NCBI GenBank assembly: GCA_041684965.1
Contig: JAWLGR010000006.1
Coordinates: 163,296 to 227,295, forward strand
Direction of reading: 5' to 3'
From: Mariniphaga sp041684965
GTDB lineage: Bacteria; Bacteroidota; Bacteroidia; Bacteroidales; Prolixibacteraceae
Length of the DNA stretch: 64,000 nucleotides
Shown: positions 40,001 to 47,814 of the stretch, piece by piece
How positions within the stretch are numbered: the stretch's first letter is position 1
Layout of the letters: the number at the start of each line of letters is the position of its first letter
The notes under the pieces: model-generated
What the model was told of the DNA's origin: nothing
What the model saw: the letters and a program-made list of their open reading frames with translations, nothing else
The model's database searches: none
Translations under genes and position numbers: made by a program

Positions 40001-40223
40001 ACCAGCTTTTTCTTGTCTGGTTCAGGTCAGCGTTATGTTGACGGACGACACCGCGAAGCGACCTTATTTTAGAAGCATGGGCATTGTATTCACGGCTTCC
40101 AATGGTCATGCGGGACTGTTCGTTGGTAAGTTTATTCATTTCTGCCCGGATGGACTTGATATCGTTTTTGACCTCCTTACCGTTTATGTAAAGGTTTATA
40201 CGACGATTGTATGATGTAGCCAT
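37056..40223 (-). CDS. phage tail tape measure protein
   Basis: A 1055-residue protein, the longest virion gene, with helical coiled coils at the N-terminus (DIKSIRAEMNKLTNEQSRM), a TP901-type core (residues about 130-420: TRTSMTERMGIARIGGKLGI), a hydrophobic middle (IITLITAITAYSIATRLAVM and PIGLIVTLLASAGVALYSF), a long coiled coil (590-800) and an Ala-rich hydrophobic segment near 860. Its length would set a tail of roughly 150 nm by the family rule of about 1.5 angstrom per residue. It indicates a long-tailed (siphovirus or myovirus) particle. Confidence 0.88.
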   Translation of the reverse strand: MATSYNRRINLYINGKEVKNDIKSIRAEMNKLTNEQSRMTIGSREYNAHASKIRSLRGVVRQHNADLNQTRKSWFSLNSAVDGFNKYFGIITAAAASMAAFVLTIKSAVNAYAEYDDVLANVMKTTGLTKDQVKELNDELEKIDTRTSMTERMGIARIGGKLGITGMEELIGFVRASDQIAVALGEDLGGAEGAIQSLGKLTDIFDLKSLYGQEQALMKVGSAINELGMASTATEGYLVNFAKRTAGIAPQAGVSIQNILGTAATLDALGQSAEMSSTAYSKFMTTMTKKTKEFASIAGLEISAFSDLLRTDANEAMILVFEGLASNEGGFETLIAFLGDLGIEGQRMTAVFGALANNTKMLREQQDLSNQAFAEGTSLTTEFNIKNTTVQANIDKAIEKFAQVQRELGERLAPAYASVIKKGSAMVKMLGILTEFLFKHGSTIITLITAITAYSIATRLAVMWQARLHTTTLASIIAQKLQKIAFTAQFAAVSLYNVGIALLTGRLKVAALQFRAFSAAMAANPIGLIVTLLASAGVALYSFLKRTKDATKGQEELNDAMQAGADMAGKKQYEKFLEDMNLYAEKVITMADGSTRVIKSFNQYADVVGKFEESLKNLRLGELENFKLFFEEEIINMQRNLETLDPSSIQFEINSLTIHDFTKNLALVNKQIDDIAERRKKLAEKTNMPADFDTVKAGLQSAFNKEHNLLKQQLLEKKITKDAFNREMYELELAHLIAMRQLYITHGEDIVDLEGKILDHKLAWQKELDGLLEISTQITEKLTEGERKLFADIDEEMEKHVENYKKQLDKETEATIDAEMKKADARRKAQKMQIDYAVQAGAAAVENAKTVEEATSAILNSIRQELKAYLAEFIATAALKALKNVPFPLNIAAAAAAGGAATFLFNSLIPEFASGKYDVAGQSGTRFNSEWAGRPSTGMYGNKPQLGIFNEVPGQPEMVIDGLTTRKLRVNFPEIFKAIYDVRDGRIPQFATGKYPYQIQQPNVDSSLNPPQLPIDIDKFDNAIDKLLNWQPSLAIELFDRKLKQYNDIKNNSGL

Positions 40224-40303
40224 AACTTATTTTTAATCGAAAATAAGCAGGTACAACCTGTAATGAAAGGACAGCAGAAAAGCAGAAAAAACCTGGTTGT
40301 TTT

Positions 40304-40370
40304 GCATCAGGGATAGAAGCGGCATCCTTTTATAAGTAAAAGATACAGCGGATAGCCCGCCCGGATGCCC
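40304..40370 (+). ncRNA. Flavo-1-like structured RNA repeat, copy 2
   Basis: The shortest copy: GCATCAGGGATAGAAGCGG, CATCCTTTTATAAGTAAAAG, ATACAGCGGATAGCCC and GCCCGGATGCCC in order. The CTTTT/AAAAG stem here has a short loop (ATAAGT), while copies 1 and 3 have 15-20 bases. It fills the gap between the tape measure start and the stop codon of the upstream gene, ending exactly at that stop. Confidence 0.55.
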
Positions 40371-40829
40371 TTAAAGAATTTTGACCCTTGCCGTATTCAA
40401 CACAGCATCAGCATTAATTTTAGCAATTTCATTAGCCAGTTCAGGAATGTAAGCATCCAGCACAGGATTGAACCATTCTACCGGTTTACGGTCGTTAGTC
40501 TTAGGGCCTTTGGCGGTACGGATGACAAAGCCATTTTGAGCCTCGTATCCACGTCCGACACCTTTATGAACAAAAACACCATGACGTTCGAAAGAATAGG
40601 AAATGGTATCTATTTCGCCGTAATCCCTTTTTGTTTTAGAGGTTATACTCTGGGCAAGTTTGTATTCTGACCGGTTACCACGTATAACCATGGGGACAGG
40701 TTTACCTTTGGAAAACTGGCGGGCTTTACTTGTTAGAATACGGCGTACTTTGGGAACCCATTTCAGAACCGCATAATTTTGTTGCTGGATAGCGGTGAAT
40801 TGGGTGGGGTTATTATTTACTGCAGCCAT
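40371..40829 (-). CDS. virion-region protein, unknown (neck/tail type)
   Basis: A 152-residue basic protein (VPKVRRILTSKARQFSKGK). It overlaps the upstream gene start region by 13 bases and precedes the tape measure. Position suggests a tail-completion or tail-tube-associated protein. No family recognised. Its stop codon directly abuts Flavo-1-like copy 2. Confidence 0.6.
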   Translation of the reverse strand: MAAVNNNPTQFTAIQQQNYAVLKWVPKVRRILTSKARQFSKGKPVPMVIRGNRSEYKLAQSITSKTKRDYGEIDTISYSFERHGVFVHKGVGRGYEAQNGFVIRTAKGPKTNDRKPVEWFNPVLDAYIPELANEIAKINADAVLNTARVKIL

Positions 40830-41317
40830 TTTGAAGCATTTATATCAGTCTGAACAGTACCGGCAAGGGTAAACGTGTAACGGATACCAACGGTGCTGCC
40901 TACCTCATTCATAATCAGGTTTGCCTCTACATTCTGGAAGTCAAAACTACGGATAACAGGGGTGAGGGGGTTATATTTATCAGCTTTGATTTTATTGAGA
41001 AAATCATCCCCTATTTGTTCCAGTGCATCCCATTTCAGATGGATGGAGTCGTAATCAGAAGGGTCGGAAATATGATCAAGAAGGATGAATGCGCCGTGGC
41101 GGTTTTTCAATAAATTATCTGATTTATTGTCGGTGTAGTCAAAATTATATCCTTCCAATATCAGCAGCGGATAGTTTACGTCGGAGCGGTTAAGACCAGC
41201 CAGAACCTCATTTATTTCGAAGCGAAAAAAATGTTTTTCTGAATCTGAATGAAGGATGCTTTTATGTTTGGATGCAAGGTCCCGGAAGTAGGAAACCAAA
41301 TCAGAAAATCGTGTCAT
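40817..41317 (-). CDS. virion-region protein, unknown (tail completion type)
   Basis: A 166-residue protein with an acidic, mixed alpha/beta character (FFRFEINEVLAGLNRSDVNY; YTFTLAGTVQTDINASKW). It shares a stop/start base with the upstream gene and overlaps the next by 13 bases, so translation is coupled. Position between DUF6712 and tape measure fits head-tail joining or tail completion. Confidence 0.6.
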   Translation of the reverse strand: MTRFSDLVSYFRDLASKHKSILHSDSEKHFFRFEINEVLAGLNRSDVNYPLLILEGYNFDYTDNKSDNLLKNRHGAFILLDHISDPSDYDSIHLKWDALEQIGDDFLNKIKADKYNPLTPVIRSFDFQNVEANLIMNEVGSTVGIRYTFTLAGTVQTDINASKWLQ

Positions 41318-42081
41318 TATCTTTTGTTTTTAAGTTTAATGTTCTCTTTGATGCGAAAGGAAATATAACGCAGTACGTTATGTAAAGGCATATCGGCATA
41401 CTTTTCATGATTAACGATATCATCCCCGACCAAAGCATCAAAAACTTTAACCCAGCCCGGGGAAACGGCAGGTTCGGACATTGACGATTTAACTTTTTCT
41501 TTTGAAAAAATCAGCGGGTACGAAACAGAGAGCCATTCGCGCATTAACTGGTAATTTATTGTGATGGCCTGCAGGGTGGTTTTATTTGTTTTTTTGACCA
41601 GGGGGAAATTATCCTCAATGAATTTTTCCTCGAATTTCAAACCCTGAGGAATGTAAAGCGAAGCAATGAATTTATACAGGTCGTCGGGGTTATTGTTCTG
41701 GAAGTACGAACTGAAATACGTATCAGCAAATATAAATTGGCTGAAACTAACATTATTCAGTTTAGGCTTCGGAGCATGTAAATAACCCTTGGCGACCGAT
41801 TTAAGAATAAATTCATGGTAAGGCCGGGATTCAAAGAATGGCTGAGTAAGTTCCGACAGTTTGTATTTATCGAACGGAGAAAGCCGCCGCATAATTCTGT
41901 TAGGTATACCGGTCAGAATATGCAGGAATTTCTGTTCTGTAATTAAACCCCGCAGCAGGTTGGCGATTGCAATGAATTGACGAGGTGTAAGCTCGGAAAA
42001 CGAGTCAGGACAATGAATAACACGTTTCTTTTCGTACCTGATAAGGGGTAATGGGCGGTAATATAGAGTGATGGTATGCAT
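41317..42081 (-). CDS. virion-region protein, unknown
   Basis: A 254-residue mainly helical protein (SELTPRQFIAIANLLRGLI; DMPLHNVLRYISFRIKENI). It lies 1 base after the DUF6712 gene stop. A helical protein two genes before the tape measure is where tail assembly chaperones often lie, but there is no frameshift signature and the role is inference. Confidence 0.6.
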   Translation of the reverse strand: MHTITLYYRPLPLIRYEKKRVIHCPDSFSELTPRQFIAIANLLRGLITEQKFLHILTGIPNRIMRRLSPFDKYKLSELTQPFFESRPYHEFILKSVAKGYLHAPKPKLNNVSFSQFIFADTYFSSYFQNNNPDDLYKFIASLYIPQGLKFEEKFIEDNFPLVKKTNKTTLQAITINYQLMREWLSVSYPLIFSKEKVKSSMSEPAVSPGWVKVFDALVGDDIVNHEKYADMPLHNVLRYISFRIKENIKLKNKR

Positions 42082-42082
42082 A

Positions 42083-43066
42083 TTATGCGAAAAAAGTTTT
42101 TTTGTCGGTGTTATCTCTTGTAATAACTGAATTCAAAGTACCGGCATAACCTTCCCAATTCAGGGAGAGGTAACTTTTGAGCATATCGAGGTAAGCATAC
42201 CCCATTTTTTTGTTTCTGGCTATCAGGGCCAGAATACGTTCTTCCGAGGCAGGTTCTTTTTTCTGGGTATTCTGAGCCGAAGATGTAGGCTGAATGGAAG
42301 AGAAGAAAAGACCTTTATCGGTGAGTTCAGCGCCGGATTCTTCCATAAAATTGGCAGTGGCAAGGTAAATAAGCGCTTTGCGAATGTAAGGAAGCAAAGC
42401 AAGCGTTTTGGGAGCAGGGGCATCTTCTGCCATATCAGCTTTAACTTCGTTAAAGATGACCTGACCCAGGGTGGGCAGGATAACTGTGTCTTCAATAAAG
42501 GCAACGTGGGGTTTCATGGCAAGGAAAATTAGCCTGCTGCCATGAATATTAAAAGGAATATCCTCTACCGATTTAACGGTAGGAAGGAAACTTGTTTTAA
42601 GAACGGTCCAGTTAGAAGTTGCCTTAAATTCCAGAAAGTACTGGATGTTCTCTTCGATAAATACCAGCGCGTCGTCGAGGGCATTAAAGCCGGCGTTGGA
42701 AAAGTATGATTTGAGATTATCCTCCTGGTATTTAAACAAACCTTTTTGGCTTTGAGTTTCTGAGCGCATAAATCCGGCATCGGATATGGATACATTCAGA
42801 AAATCAAATCCAAAAGCATAAGTCAGATGGATGGTAGCATGTTGAATCTTATTCAGCAGAGTGAGCATGGCCTGTTGCACATCTGTTGGAACCGCCGGGA
42901 GTTCAGCCTCATAAAATTCAATGAGTTCATTATAAAGAGCGGATGAAAGCAGTGGTTTTATGTATTTATTTTCCGCATTTTCAATATGAGGCATCAAGCG
43001 GTTAAAATCGTTCCCTGCACCTATGGGCAGGAATGATTTGATTTCGGTAATTGTTTTGAACAACAT
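42083..43066 (-). CDS. DUF6712-family phage protein
   Basis: A 327-residue helical protein whose N-terminus (FKTITEIKSFLPIGAG and ENKYIKPLLSSALYNELIEF) resembles the DUF6712 family seen in Bacteroidota prophages downstream of portal-like genes. It shares one base with the portal-like gene. A neck or head-completion role is plausible. The family name rests on my recollection of its N-terminal pattern. Confidence 0.6.
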   Translation of the reverse strand: MLFKTITEIKSFLPIGAGNDFNRLMPHIENAENKYIKPLLSSALYNELIEFYEAELPAVPTDVQQAMLTLLNKIQHATIHLTYAFGFDFLNVSISDAGFMRSETQSQKGLFKYQEDNLKSYFSNAGFNALDDALVFIEENIQYFLEFKATSNWTVLKTSFLPTVKSVEDIPFNIHGSRLIFLAMKPHVAFIEDTVILPTLGQVIFNEVKADMAEDAPAPKTLALLPYIRKALIYLATANFMEESGAELTDKGLFFSSIQPTSSAQNTQKKEPASEERILALIARNKKMGYAYLDMLKSYLSLNWEGYAGTLNSVITRDNTDKKTFFA

Positions 43067-44424
43067 TAGCTTAATAATTTTTTGGTTCCACTTCCGGTAT
43101 CAAGCGTAGTGAGAATAGTATTACGGAATCTCCATTCCATATTTTCAGGAGCCCCGTTGAAACGGACAAACGTTTCGAGGGGGTCGAGCAGGTTCTGGCG
43201 GTCGAGCCATGCGTTGGCTATGTTTACAAGGAAAGCCTCCCTGATATTTGAGCCGCCCTGATTACCTGCGTAAGTACCTCCGGGCATTCCTGCTCCTAAA
43301 ACATTGGGATTAATCATCAGGCTGAACAGAATTTCAGAGTTGGCAGCCGCAGACGAAATTAATTCCTGTTCGTTGTTGAGTTTATTTTCCAGGGGTTTGA
43401 TTATCCATTGTTCTTCCACTTTACCTTGTGGGTTCATCTCGAACATGGTAAAGATTGGCTTACTGGCATTATCCGTACCGCAAAGGTTGGTTTCAATTTC
43501 ATCCATGAAATTGTTAATGGCATCCATTCGAAGCTGAGTTGAAGCGAAGTTAGCCTCCGGGAATTTGCGGTCCCAGAAAGCGTAAGGAATTTGGACATGC
43601 CATTTCCAGGTAATTTGGTTTGTGTAAACCGTTTTCAGGAAAGCAGGAATTTTCTGAGCAATTTCAATCCAACCGGCGGTATATGCAGAATACCAGACCG
43701 GGGAGCTGTAATATTCGTTATTACTCCATGAATCACGGATAACCTGAATAAAGCTTTTACCCTTGATGGAGTTGCTCCATTTACGGCGTTGCAGGTCTGC
43801 GGCCGGGTCGTATTCGTCCAGCACTTCATGAATAGTGTATTCACCTTTTGAAGGGGTATCAGGCCATTTGCCAGCAACGACACATTTTGTAATGAGTCCT
43901 GATTTATCGGCAACACTAAGACGGCAGTATTTGGCATTTATTGTATTAATTCCCACCAGCTGGGAGCCGTCCGCATTAGGTATAAGCTGGGTGAAAGCAG
44001 GTCCAAATTTCAGGTAATCCCGTGTAGCCTTTTCAAGGAAACGACGGACCAGGCGGCTTTTCCCGAAGTTATGGAGTTTGGCATCTTCGACCGGTTCTAA
44101 TACTTCGTTTCCGTCGGCGTCGTAACCGACTACAGTTACCGGAAAGATACCCTGTCCAAGGGTAAAGTTACGGATGAATTTAAGGCCGGAATTAAGGACG
44201 CTGACAGAATTTATTAATGAATCAGCGGTGGATGGAAATTTATTTCCTGGTCCCCAGTCAGAAATGTCGATACCATCGACACTTGTTTTATCCGGGTCGT
44301 GTTCAGATGGCTGGGAAACTTGTTTTAGTTTATCCGGAGGGGCGCCTGTTGTATTGATTAAGGTTCCCCTGGAACCGTATCCGATCAGCGGCACACCGTT
44401 AGAGTTGAATAAAGCGTTTGCCAT
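43066..44424 (-). CDS. phage portal-like protein
   Basis: A 452-residue protein. Portal-like features: a helical core with DYLKFGPAFTQLIPNADG then VGINTINAKYCRLS (portals typically have an N-A-F/W pair followed by a residue-binding strand here), and a C-terminal segment SNIREAFLVNIANAWLDRQ. If a portal, it would be the DNA gate of a capsid, yet no capsid or terminase gene is nearby. Confidence in the portal call is moderate; it could be a different particle-vertex protein. Confidence 0.55.
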   Translation of the reverse strand: MANALFNSNGVPLIGYGSRGTLINTTGAPPDKLKQVSQPSEHDPDKTSVDGIDISDWGPGNKFPSTADSLINSVSVLNSGLKFIRNFTLGQGIFPVTVVGYDADGNEVLEPVEDAKLHNFGKSRLVRRFLEKATRDYLKFGPAFTQLIPNADGSQLVGINTINAKYCRLSVADKSGLITKCVVAGKWPDTPSKGEYTIHEVLDEYDPAADLQRRKWSNSIKGKSFIQVIRDSWSNNEYYSSPVWYSAYTAGWIEIAQKIPAFLKTVYTNQITWKWHVQIPYAFWDRKFPEANFASTQLRMDAINNFMDEIETNLCGTDNASKPIFTMFEMNPQGKVEEQWIIKPLENKLNNEQELISSAAANSEILFSLMINPNVLGAGMPGGTYAGNQGGSNIREAFLVNIANAWLDRQNLLDPLETFVRFNGAPENMEWRFRNTILTTLDTGSGTKKLLS

Positions 44425-44429
44425 AATGT

Positions 44430-44708
44430 TTAAAGTATTACTTCTTTACTGTTCCATTCAATAATGGCATCAATGCTCACTGGTGTAGGGTGCCCAATTT
44501 TATCACCTTTGGCATCTACGGACAAAATACCCCTGATACGGTTTGATGACATATTAGCTGTAAGGCCGCAGGCCACAGCTTTGGGGAAAAATACCAGTTC
44601 CCCGTTGGATTTAATGAATTTGATGCTGAAGGTAGTTTGCTGGCCCAGGCCATTCTCCTTCACATCATATTCACGGAGCATAAGGTTTCTGCGTATTGTT
44701 GCTGCCAT
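44430..44708 (-). CDS. small protein opening the virion unit
   Basis: A 92-residue beta-rich protein (LGQQTTFSIKFIKSNGELVFF). It starts just after a terminator region and is 5 bases upstream of the portal-like gene, so it probably begins the late transcript. Family not recognised. It lacks the leader hairpin that precedes the accessory genes. Confidence 0.6.
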   Translation of the reverse strand: MAATIRRNLMLREYDVKENGLGQQTTFSIKFIKSNGELVFFPKAVACGLTANMSSNRIRGILSVDAKGDKIGHPTPVSIDAIIEWNSKEVIL

Positions 44709-44782
44709 ATTTTATTTTTACTCAAATCTAAATGATGGATGCAGCTGTTCAAAGGACAGATGCAGGGGAGTTGGAAACGACC

Positions 44783-44815
44783 AAAAAAAGGGTCCGTCTA
44801 TGACGAACCCTTTTT
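44783..44815 (-). terminator. terminator with conserved TTTGGTCG tail
   Basis: GGGTCCGTC/GACGAACCC-type hairpin followed on the - strand by TTTTTTT then GGTCG. It directly follows the coiled-coil gene stop. Three other terminators (45553, 48628, 59415) share the GGTCG after the T-run. Confidence 0.75.
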
Positions 44816-44816
44816 C

Positions 44817-45290
44817 TTAATCCAGAAAATTAATTTGTTTTTCCACCTCGACAATTTTACCGTCGAGTTCATTCTGTAATGTTTCCAGTACAGAGGTAAC
44901 AACTACGTTGTGACTTGTTTTGAAAGTCTTGCCGGCGGCATCCTGCAGGGTCAATGAAACACTGAGGCCATCGTTACCGATTTTGAAATTATTGACATTC
45001 TGCCTGGCTTCATTGAGCTTGCGCCATTTCTCGATAATGATGTTCAGTTCATCCACTTTCTGGATACGTTTTTCCAGTGAGAGAGCTGGGTGAACCTTCG
45101 GTTTAGCTGCCTCGGCTTTAAGTTTTTCAGACTCTGCCTTTAATTCGGCATTTTCTTTTTTAAGGCTTTCAGCCACATTTTTAAAATCTTCCATTTTGGA
45201 ATTCAAGGCAGTGAGTTCAGCATTTTTCACTTCTTTAGCTGATTCAGCTACGTTACCGTTTCCGTTACCATTTTTTGTTTTTACTGTCAT
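44817..45290 (-). CDS. coiled-coil protein of unknown function under full repeat element R1
   Basis: A 157-residue protein with a Gly/Asn N-terminus (NGNGNGNVAES), a coiled coil over residues 25-70 (ESLKKENAELKAESEKLKAE) and a C-terminal domain with GNDGLSVSLTLQDAAGKTF. Start at ATG overlapping a TGA (ATGA) of the upstream leader frame. R1 lies directly upstream. A scaffold-type role is possible but unproven. Confidence 0.6.
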   Translation of the reverse strand: MTVKTKNGNGNGNVAESAKEVKNAELTALNSKMEDFKNVAESLKKENAELKAESEKLKAEAAKPKVHPALSLEKRIQKVDELNIIIEKWRKLNEARQNVNNFKIGNDGLSVSLTLQDAAGKTFKTSHNVVVTSVLETLQNELDGKIVEVEKQINFLD

Positions 45291-45299
45291 CTACGTTTG

Positions 45300-45482
45300 C
45301 CCCTGCCCTGGGGACTAATTTTGGCATCTGGCTCGCCGATTAAACGAAAAAATTATGTGCCACAAACATTGAGTCACGCCGGATTCGGGCAAGGGCGGGA
45401 CCACCGGTGGAAAAAAGGTAAGGGAGGTTTATCTCCCCTTGCCTTTTCCGGCGGACGATTAATATCTTTGCAACAGAATTTT
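45300..45482 (-). promoter_or_regulatory. full regulatory repeat R1 (leader plus folded promoter)
   Basis: Leader hairpin CCCC-AGGGCA-GGGG (gene strand) 9 bases from the ATG of the coiled-coil gene. Inner arms CGCCGGA / TCCGGCG and GGCAAGGG / CCCTTGCC. Promoter TTG (45439) - 21 bases - TATCTTTG (45463-45470) on the + strand. The outer TTAAATTTTA-type inverted repeat is weak in this copy. Confidence 0.75.
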
Positions 45483-45552
45483 GGAGTGGTATTCTTTCTA
45501 AGGCAGGCTTAAGGCAAACAGAAATTTGTAAGGGAAAGTAAGGAAGTCACAC

Positions 45553-45582
45553 GACCAAAAAAAGGGGAATATCCCCTTCTTT
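45553..45582 (-). terminator. terminator with conserved TTTGGTCG tail
   Basis: GGGG-ATATT-CCCC hairpin, T-run, then GGTCG on the - strand, immediately after the methylase stop. Confidence 0.7.
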
Positions 45583-46265
45583 TAAAATTCAAATACGAGT
45601 TCCTTCTGCACCGGATGAACGGATTTCTGTTCTTCAGGCAGGCGCATATAGATAAAACTTTCGAATTGCTGAATGGCTTTAAGGTATGGATAACCTTTGA
45701 TTGAGGGTCTTATTTCCCAGGCGCCATAGAATTTATTCGAGAGGCTGTCCATCCATGCCACTTCACCGTACATGCCGTTAAGGCATAGGTTAATGGCAGT
45801 CATCATGGCACAGTTGTGGTCGATATCGGCACCGTAAAAGCGGGCGTTACGGTCGAATTTGGCCATTGCCAGAAGCATACGGCCGGAACCACAACAAGGG
45901 TCGAAAATTCTTCCACCGGGTTTTGATGGCAGATTGATACGGGCAGTGAGTTCGCAGATGTGTTCAGGAGTGAAGAACTGTCCGTTATGTCCATGGCTGA
46001 TATTTTGTTCGAAATATCTGCCAAGAACATCAATCAGGCCATCACCGTAAGGACCTGTCATTTCGTTTACCAGATAGCCCAATGCCTCCGAAAAGGCATA
46101 AGCATCGGGTTTTTCATATTTGTTAATGGTATGCAGGTATTTTTCTTCCTGCATACCTTTTGAGAAAGCGCATACCAGCAATGTAAGGAAATCAGAAAAT
46201 ACCTGGTGGGCGCTGTGTTTTCTGGAAAGGTGTTCCAAAACTGAGCTGAAATCTTTGTTTTTCAT
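45582..46265 (-). CDS. N-6 DNA methylase-like protein, short, catalytic motif IV not seen
   Basis: A 227-residue HsdM-like methyltransferase fragment-type protein common in mobile elements of Bacteroidota. SAM-binding motif I is FDPCCGSGRMLLAM, preceded by GQFFTPEHICELTA as in type I M subunits. The NPPY/F catalytic motif is not found where expected (it reads MDSLSNKFYGAW), so catalysis is doubtful. It ends KELVFEF, nearly the tail of the adjacent ArdC protein (ESLVFEF). It follows ArdC by 14 bases under element R2. A role in protecting incoming DNA is inferred. Confidence 0.75.
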   Translation of the reverse strand: MKNKDFSSVLEHLSRKHSAHQVFSDFLTLLVCAFSKGMQEEKYLHTINKYEKPDAYAFSEALGYLVNEMTGPYGDGLIDVLGRYFEQNISHGHNGQFFTPEHICELTARINLPSKPGGRIFDPCCGSGRMLLAMAKFDRNARFYGADIDHNCAMMTAINLCLNGMYGEVAWMDSLSNKFYGAWEIRPSIKGYPYLKAIQQFESFIYMRLPEEQKSVHPVQKELVFEF

Positions 46266-46279
46266 GGTACACCTCCTTT

Positions 46280-47185
46280 TTAAAATTCAAAAACAAGGGA
46301 TTCTTCCGCTTCGACCAGTTCAGGGGAACCCGGAACGGATTGGTTTTGCAGGATATAGTCAACCGCAGCCTGGGCATGAGTGGAAGCCTGAACGATAAAC
46401 TTTTTATCCGATTTTAGTTTGCTGAGCCAGCTGTCGATGTAGGCGGCAGAATTGTCGATGGTAGTGTTTTCGATACCTGTGATACCACACAGGTAAGCCG
46501 CACCCATTTCAGCGACAAGCTCCTCCTGTGAATAATCCTTGCTGCCGAACGTGTGGTTAGGAAACAGGCTGTGGCGGTCTGTACGCTTGCGGTGACCGGT
46601 ACTGTGGGTGAGTTCATGGAACAGCGTGGAATAGTACCCTTCATCCTTGAAAAAGGTACGGGGGTCAGGCATATGAACAGTATCGAGTAAGGGAAAGTAA
46701 CAAGCTTGAGATTTCCCGGATTCAATTTTGGGTATATCCTGCCAGTTGCTGAGAATATTTTCACAGGCTTCGATTGGGGAAAAATCGTGGTCATGGGTTT
46801 CAGAATCAGGGATTTTATTTGCAGGGATACCCTCTGTGTCGTCGATATTGAAAACCCTGTAATAGCGAAGCATGGGAATCTTTTTCTGTTCTCCGGAATC
46901 CCGGTCCTCGTATTCATTGAATTTCCAAAAAATGACCTGAACGGACTTTGCACCCTTTTTGACAGAACCGCCCAGGTTCTTAATCTGGTGGAAAGTCAGG
47001 AAGTAAGGGCGTTGAAAGTTAAAGCTGAGCAGGTACCAGAAGTTGAACCCGCGGTAAGCCTTTTTGGAAACCATATTTCTGGGCAATGAGCCTGCTTTCC
47101 AAGGCATCTGCCAGGGGACCACGCCAGCTTCGAGGCGGTCAATAATCAGGTTGGTAACCATTTCGTAGATATCAAATTTATTCAT
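46280..47185 (-). CDS. ardC: ArdC-like antirestriction protein
   Basis: 301 residues from the Met at 47185, chosen because the leader hairpin lies 9 bases upstream; a longer frame exists to 47278. The N-terminal DUF1738 ssDNA-binding domain (about 1-125) includes VPWQMPWKAGSLPRNMVSKK. The C-terminal zincin-like metallopeptidase domain has the HEXXH in TLFHELTHSTGHRKR and a downstream Glu in EELVAEMGAAYL. ArdC proteins bind ssDNA and protect entering DNA from restriction. It is the first gene of the R2 unit. The C-terminus SLVFEF recalls a protein-binding tail. Confidence 0.88.
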   Translation of the reverse strand: MNKFDIYEMVTNLIIDRLEAGVVPWQMPWKAGSLPRNMVSKKAYRGFNFWYLLSFNFQRPYFLTFHQIKNLGGSVKKGAKSVQVIFWKFNEYEDRDSGEQKKIPMLRYYRVFNIDDTEGIPANKIPDSETHDHDFSPIEACENILSNWQDIPKIESGKSQACYFPLLDTVHMPDPRTFFKDEGYYSTLFHELTHSTGHRKRTDRHSLFPNHTFGSKDYSQEELVAEMGAAYLCGITGIENTTIDNSAAYIDSWLSKLKSDKKFIVQASTHAQAAVDYILQNQSVPGSPELVEAEESLVFEF

Positions 47186-47191
47186 TATGAT

Positions 47192-47370
47192 TTGCCCCTG
47201 CCCTGGGGACTGATTTTGGCATCTGGCACGCCGGTTAAATTTTACCACCTGCCATTGAGTCGCGACGGATTCGGGCAAGGGCGGAGCCCCTAAAGGAAAA
47301 AAGGCAAGGGAGATTTATTTTCCCTTGCCTTTTCCGTCGGACGTAAATAACTTTGTAAAAATTTAAACGA
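47192..47370 (-). promoter_or_regulatory. full regulatory repeat R2 upstream of ardC
   Basis: Leader hairpin CCCC-AGGGCA-GGGG 9 bases from the ardC ATG. Inner arms CGACGGA / TCCGTCG (covarying with R1 and R3). Terminator-like GGCAAGGG / CCCTTGCC. The + strand promoter ends TAACTTTG, and outer repeats are CCGGTTAAATTTTA / TAAAAATTTAAACG. Confidence 0.8.
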
Positions 47371-47424
47371 AGTATTATGGCAACCATTCCTCTGAGTATT
47401 CCAGAGGAAAAACCAGGTAACTTA

Positions 47425-47751
47425 TTACGGGGTTTTTAATCTTTTCCAGACTTTACGGCCACCCTGTTTACGTTGGTAAATTCCTTTCTTTTCGACGTAA
47501 ACATCGAACTGGTAATTATAAAATTTATAGCAGGGGACTTTAGGACCCAGCAGGGAATCTGTAATCAGGTTTAAGCTGGTAATATCGTGTATGAAAGCAT
47601 CAGTCTGATGAACGGATTCCATTTGTTTTTTGTGAACAGCAGGACCATTAAGAATGACAACATCGTATCCTGTACCAATTAAATATCTGGTACTGCATGA
47701 GGCAGCAACCAGCAACAGCAAGCAAGCAAACAAAAGACTTTTCATACGCAA
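47425..47751 (-). CDS. small lipoprotein, unknown
   Basis: A 108-residue protein with lipobox (LLLVAASC) after a 17-residue signal, so exported and lipid-anchored. The remainder (YDVVILNGPAVHKKQMESVH) is mixed alpha/beta with a basic C-terminus. It could be a superinfection-exclusion-type lipoprotein by context. It has its own unit between the 47815 gene and element R2. Confidence 0.6.
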   Translation of the reverse strand: MRMKSLLFACLLLLVAASCSTRYLIGTGYDVVILNGPAVHKKQMESVHQTDAFIHDITSLNLITDSLLGPKVPCYKFYNYQFDVYVEKKGIYQRKQGGRKVWKRLKTP

Positions 47752-47776
47752 AAATTTAAGAATATCTAAAGGATGT

Positions 47777-47810
47777 AAAAAAATTGGGACCGTCCGAGGA
47801 CAGCCCCAAT
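47777..47810 (-). terminator. terminator after the 96-aa gene
   Basis: TTGGGGCTGTCC-TCGG-ACGGTCCCAA hairpin followed by seven T on the - strand. Confidence 0.8.
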
Positions 47811-47814
47811 ACAG

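Noticed and set aside
47377..47439. 20-codon + strand ORF (MATIPLSIPEEKPGNLL) just downstream of the R2 promoter
   Set aside because: Too short and not repeated after the other elements. It overlaps the 3' end of the lipoprotein gene; kept only as a possible product of duplex-state transcription.
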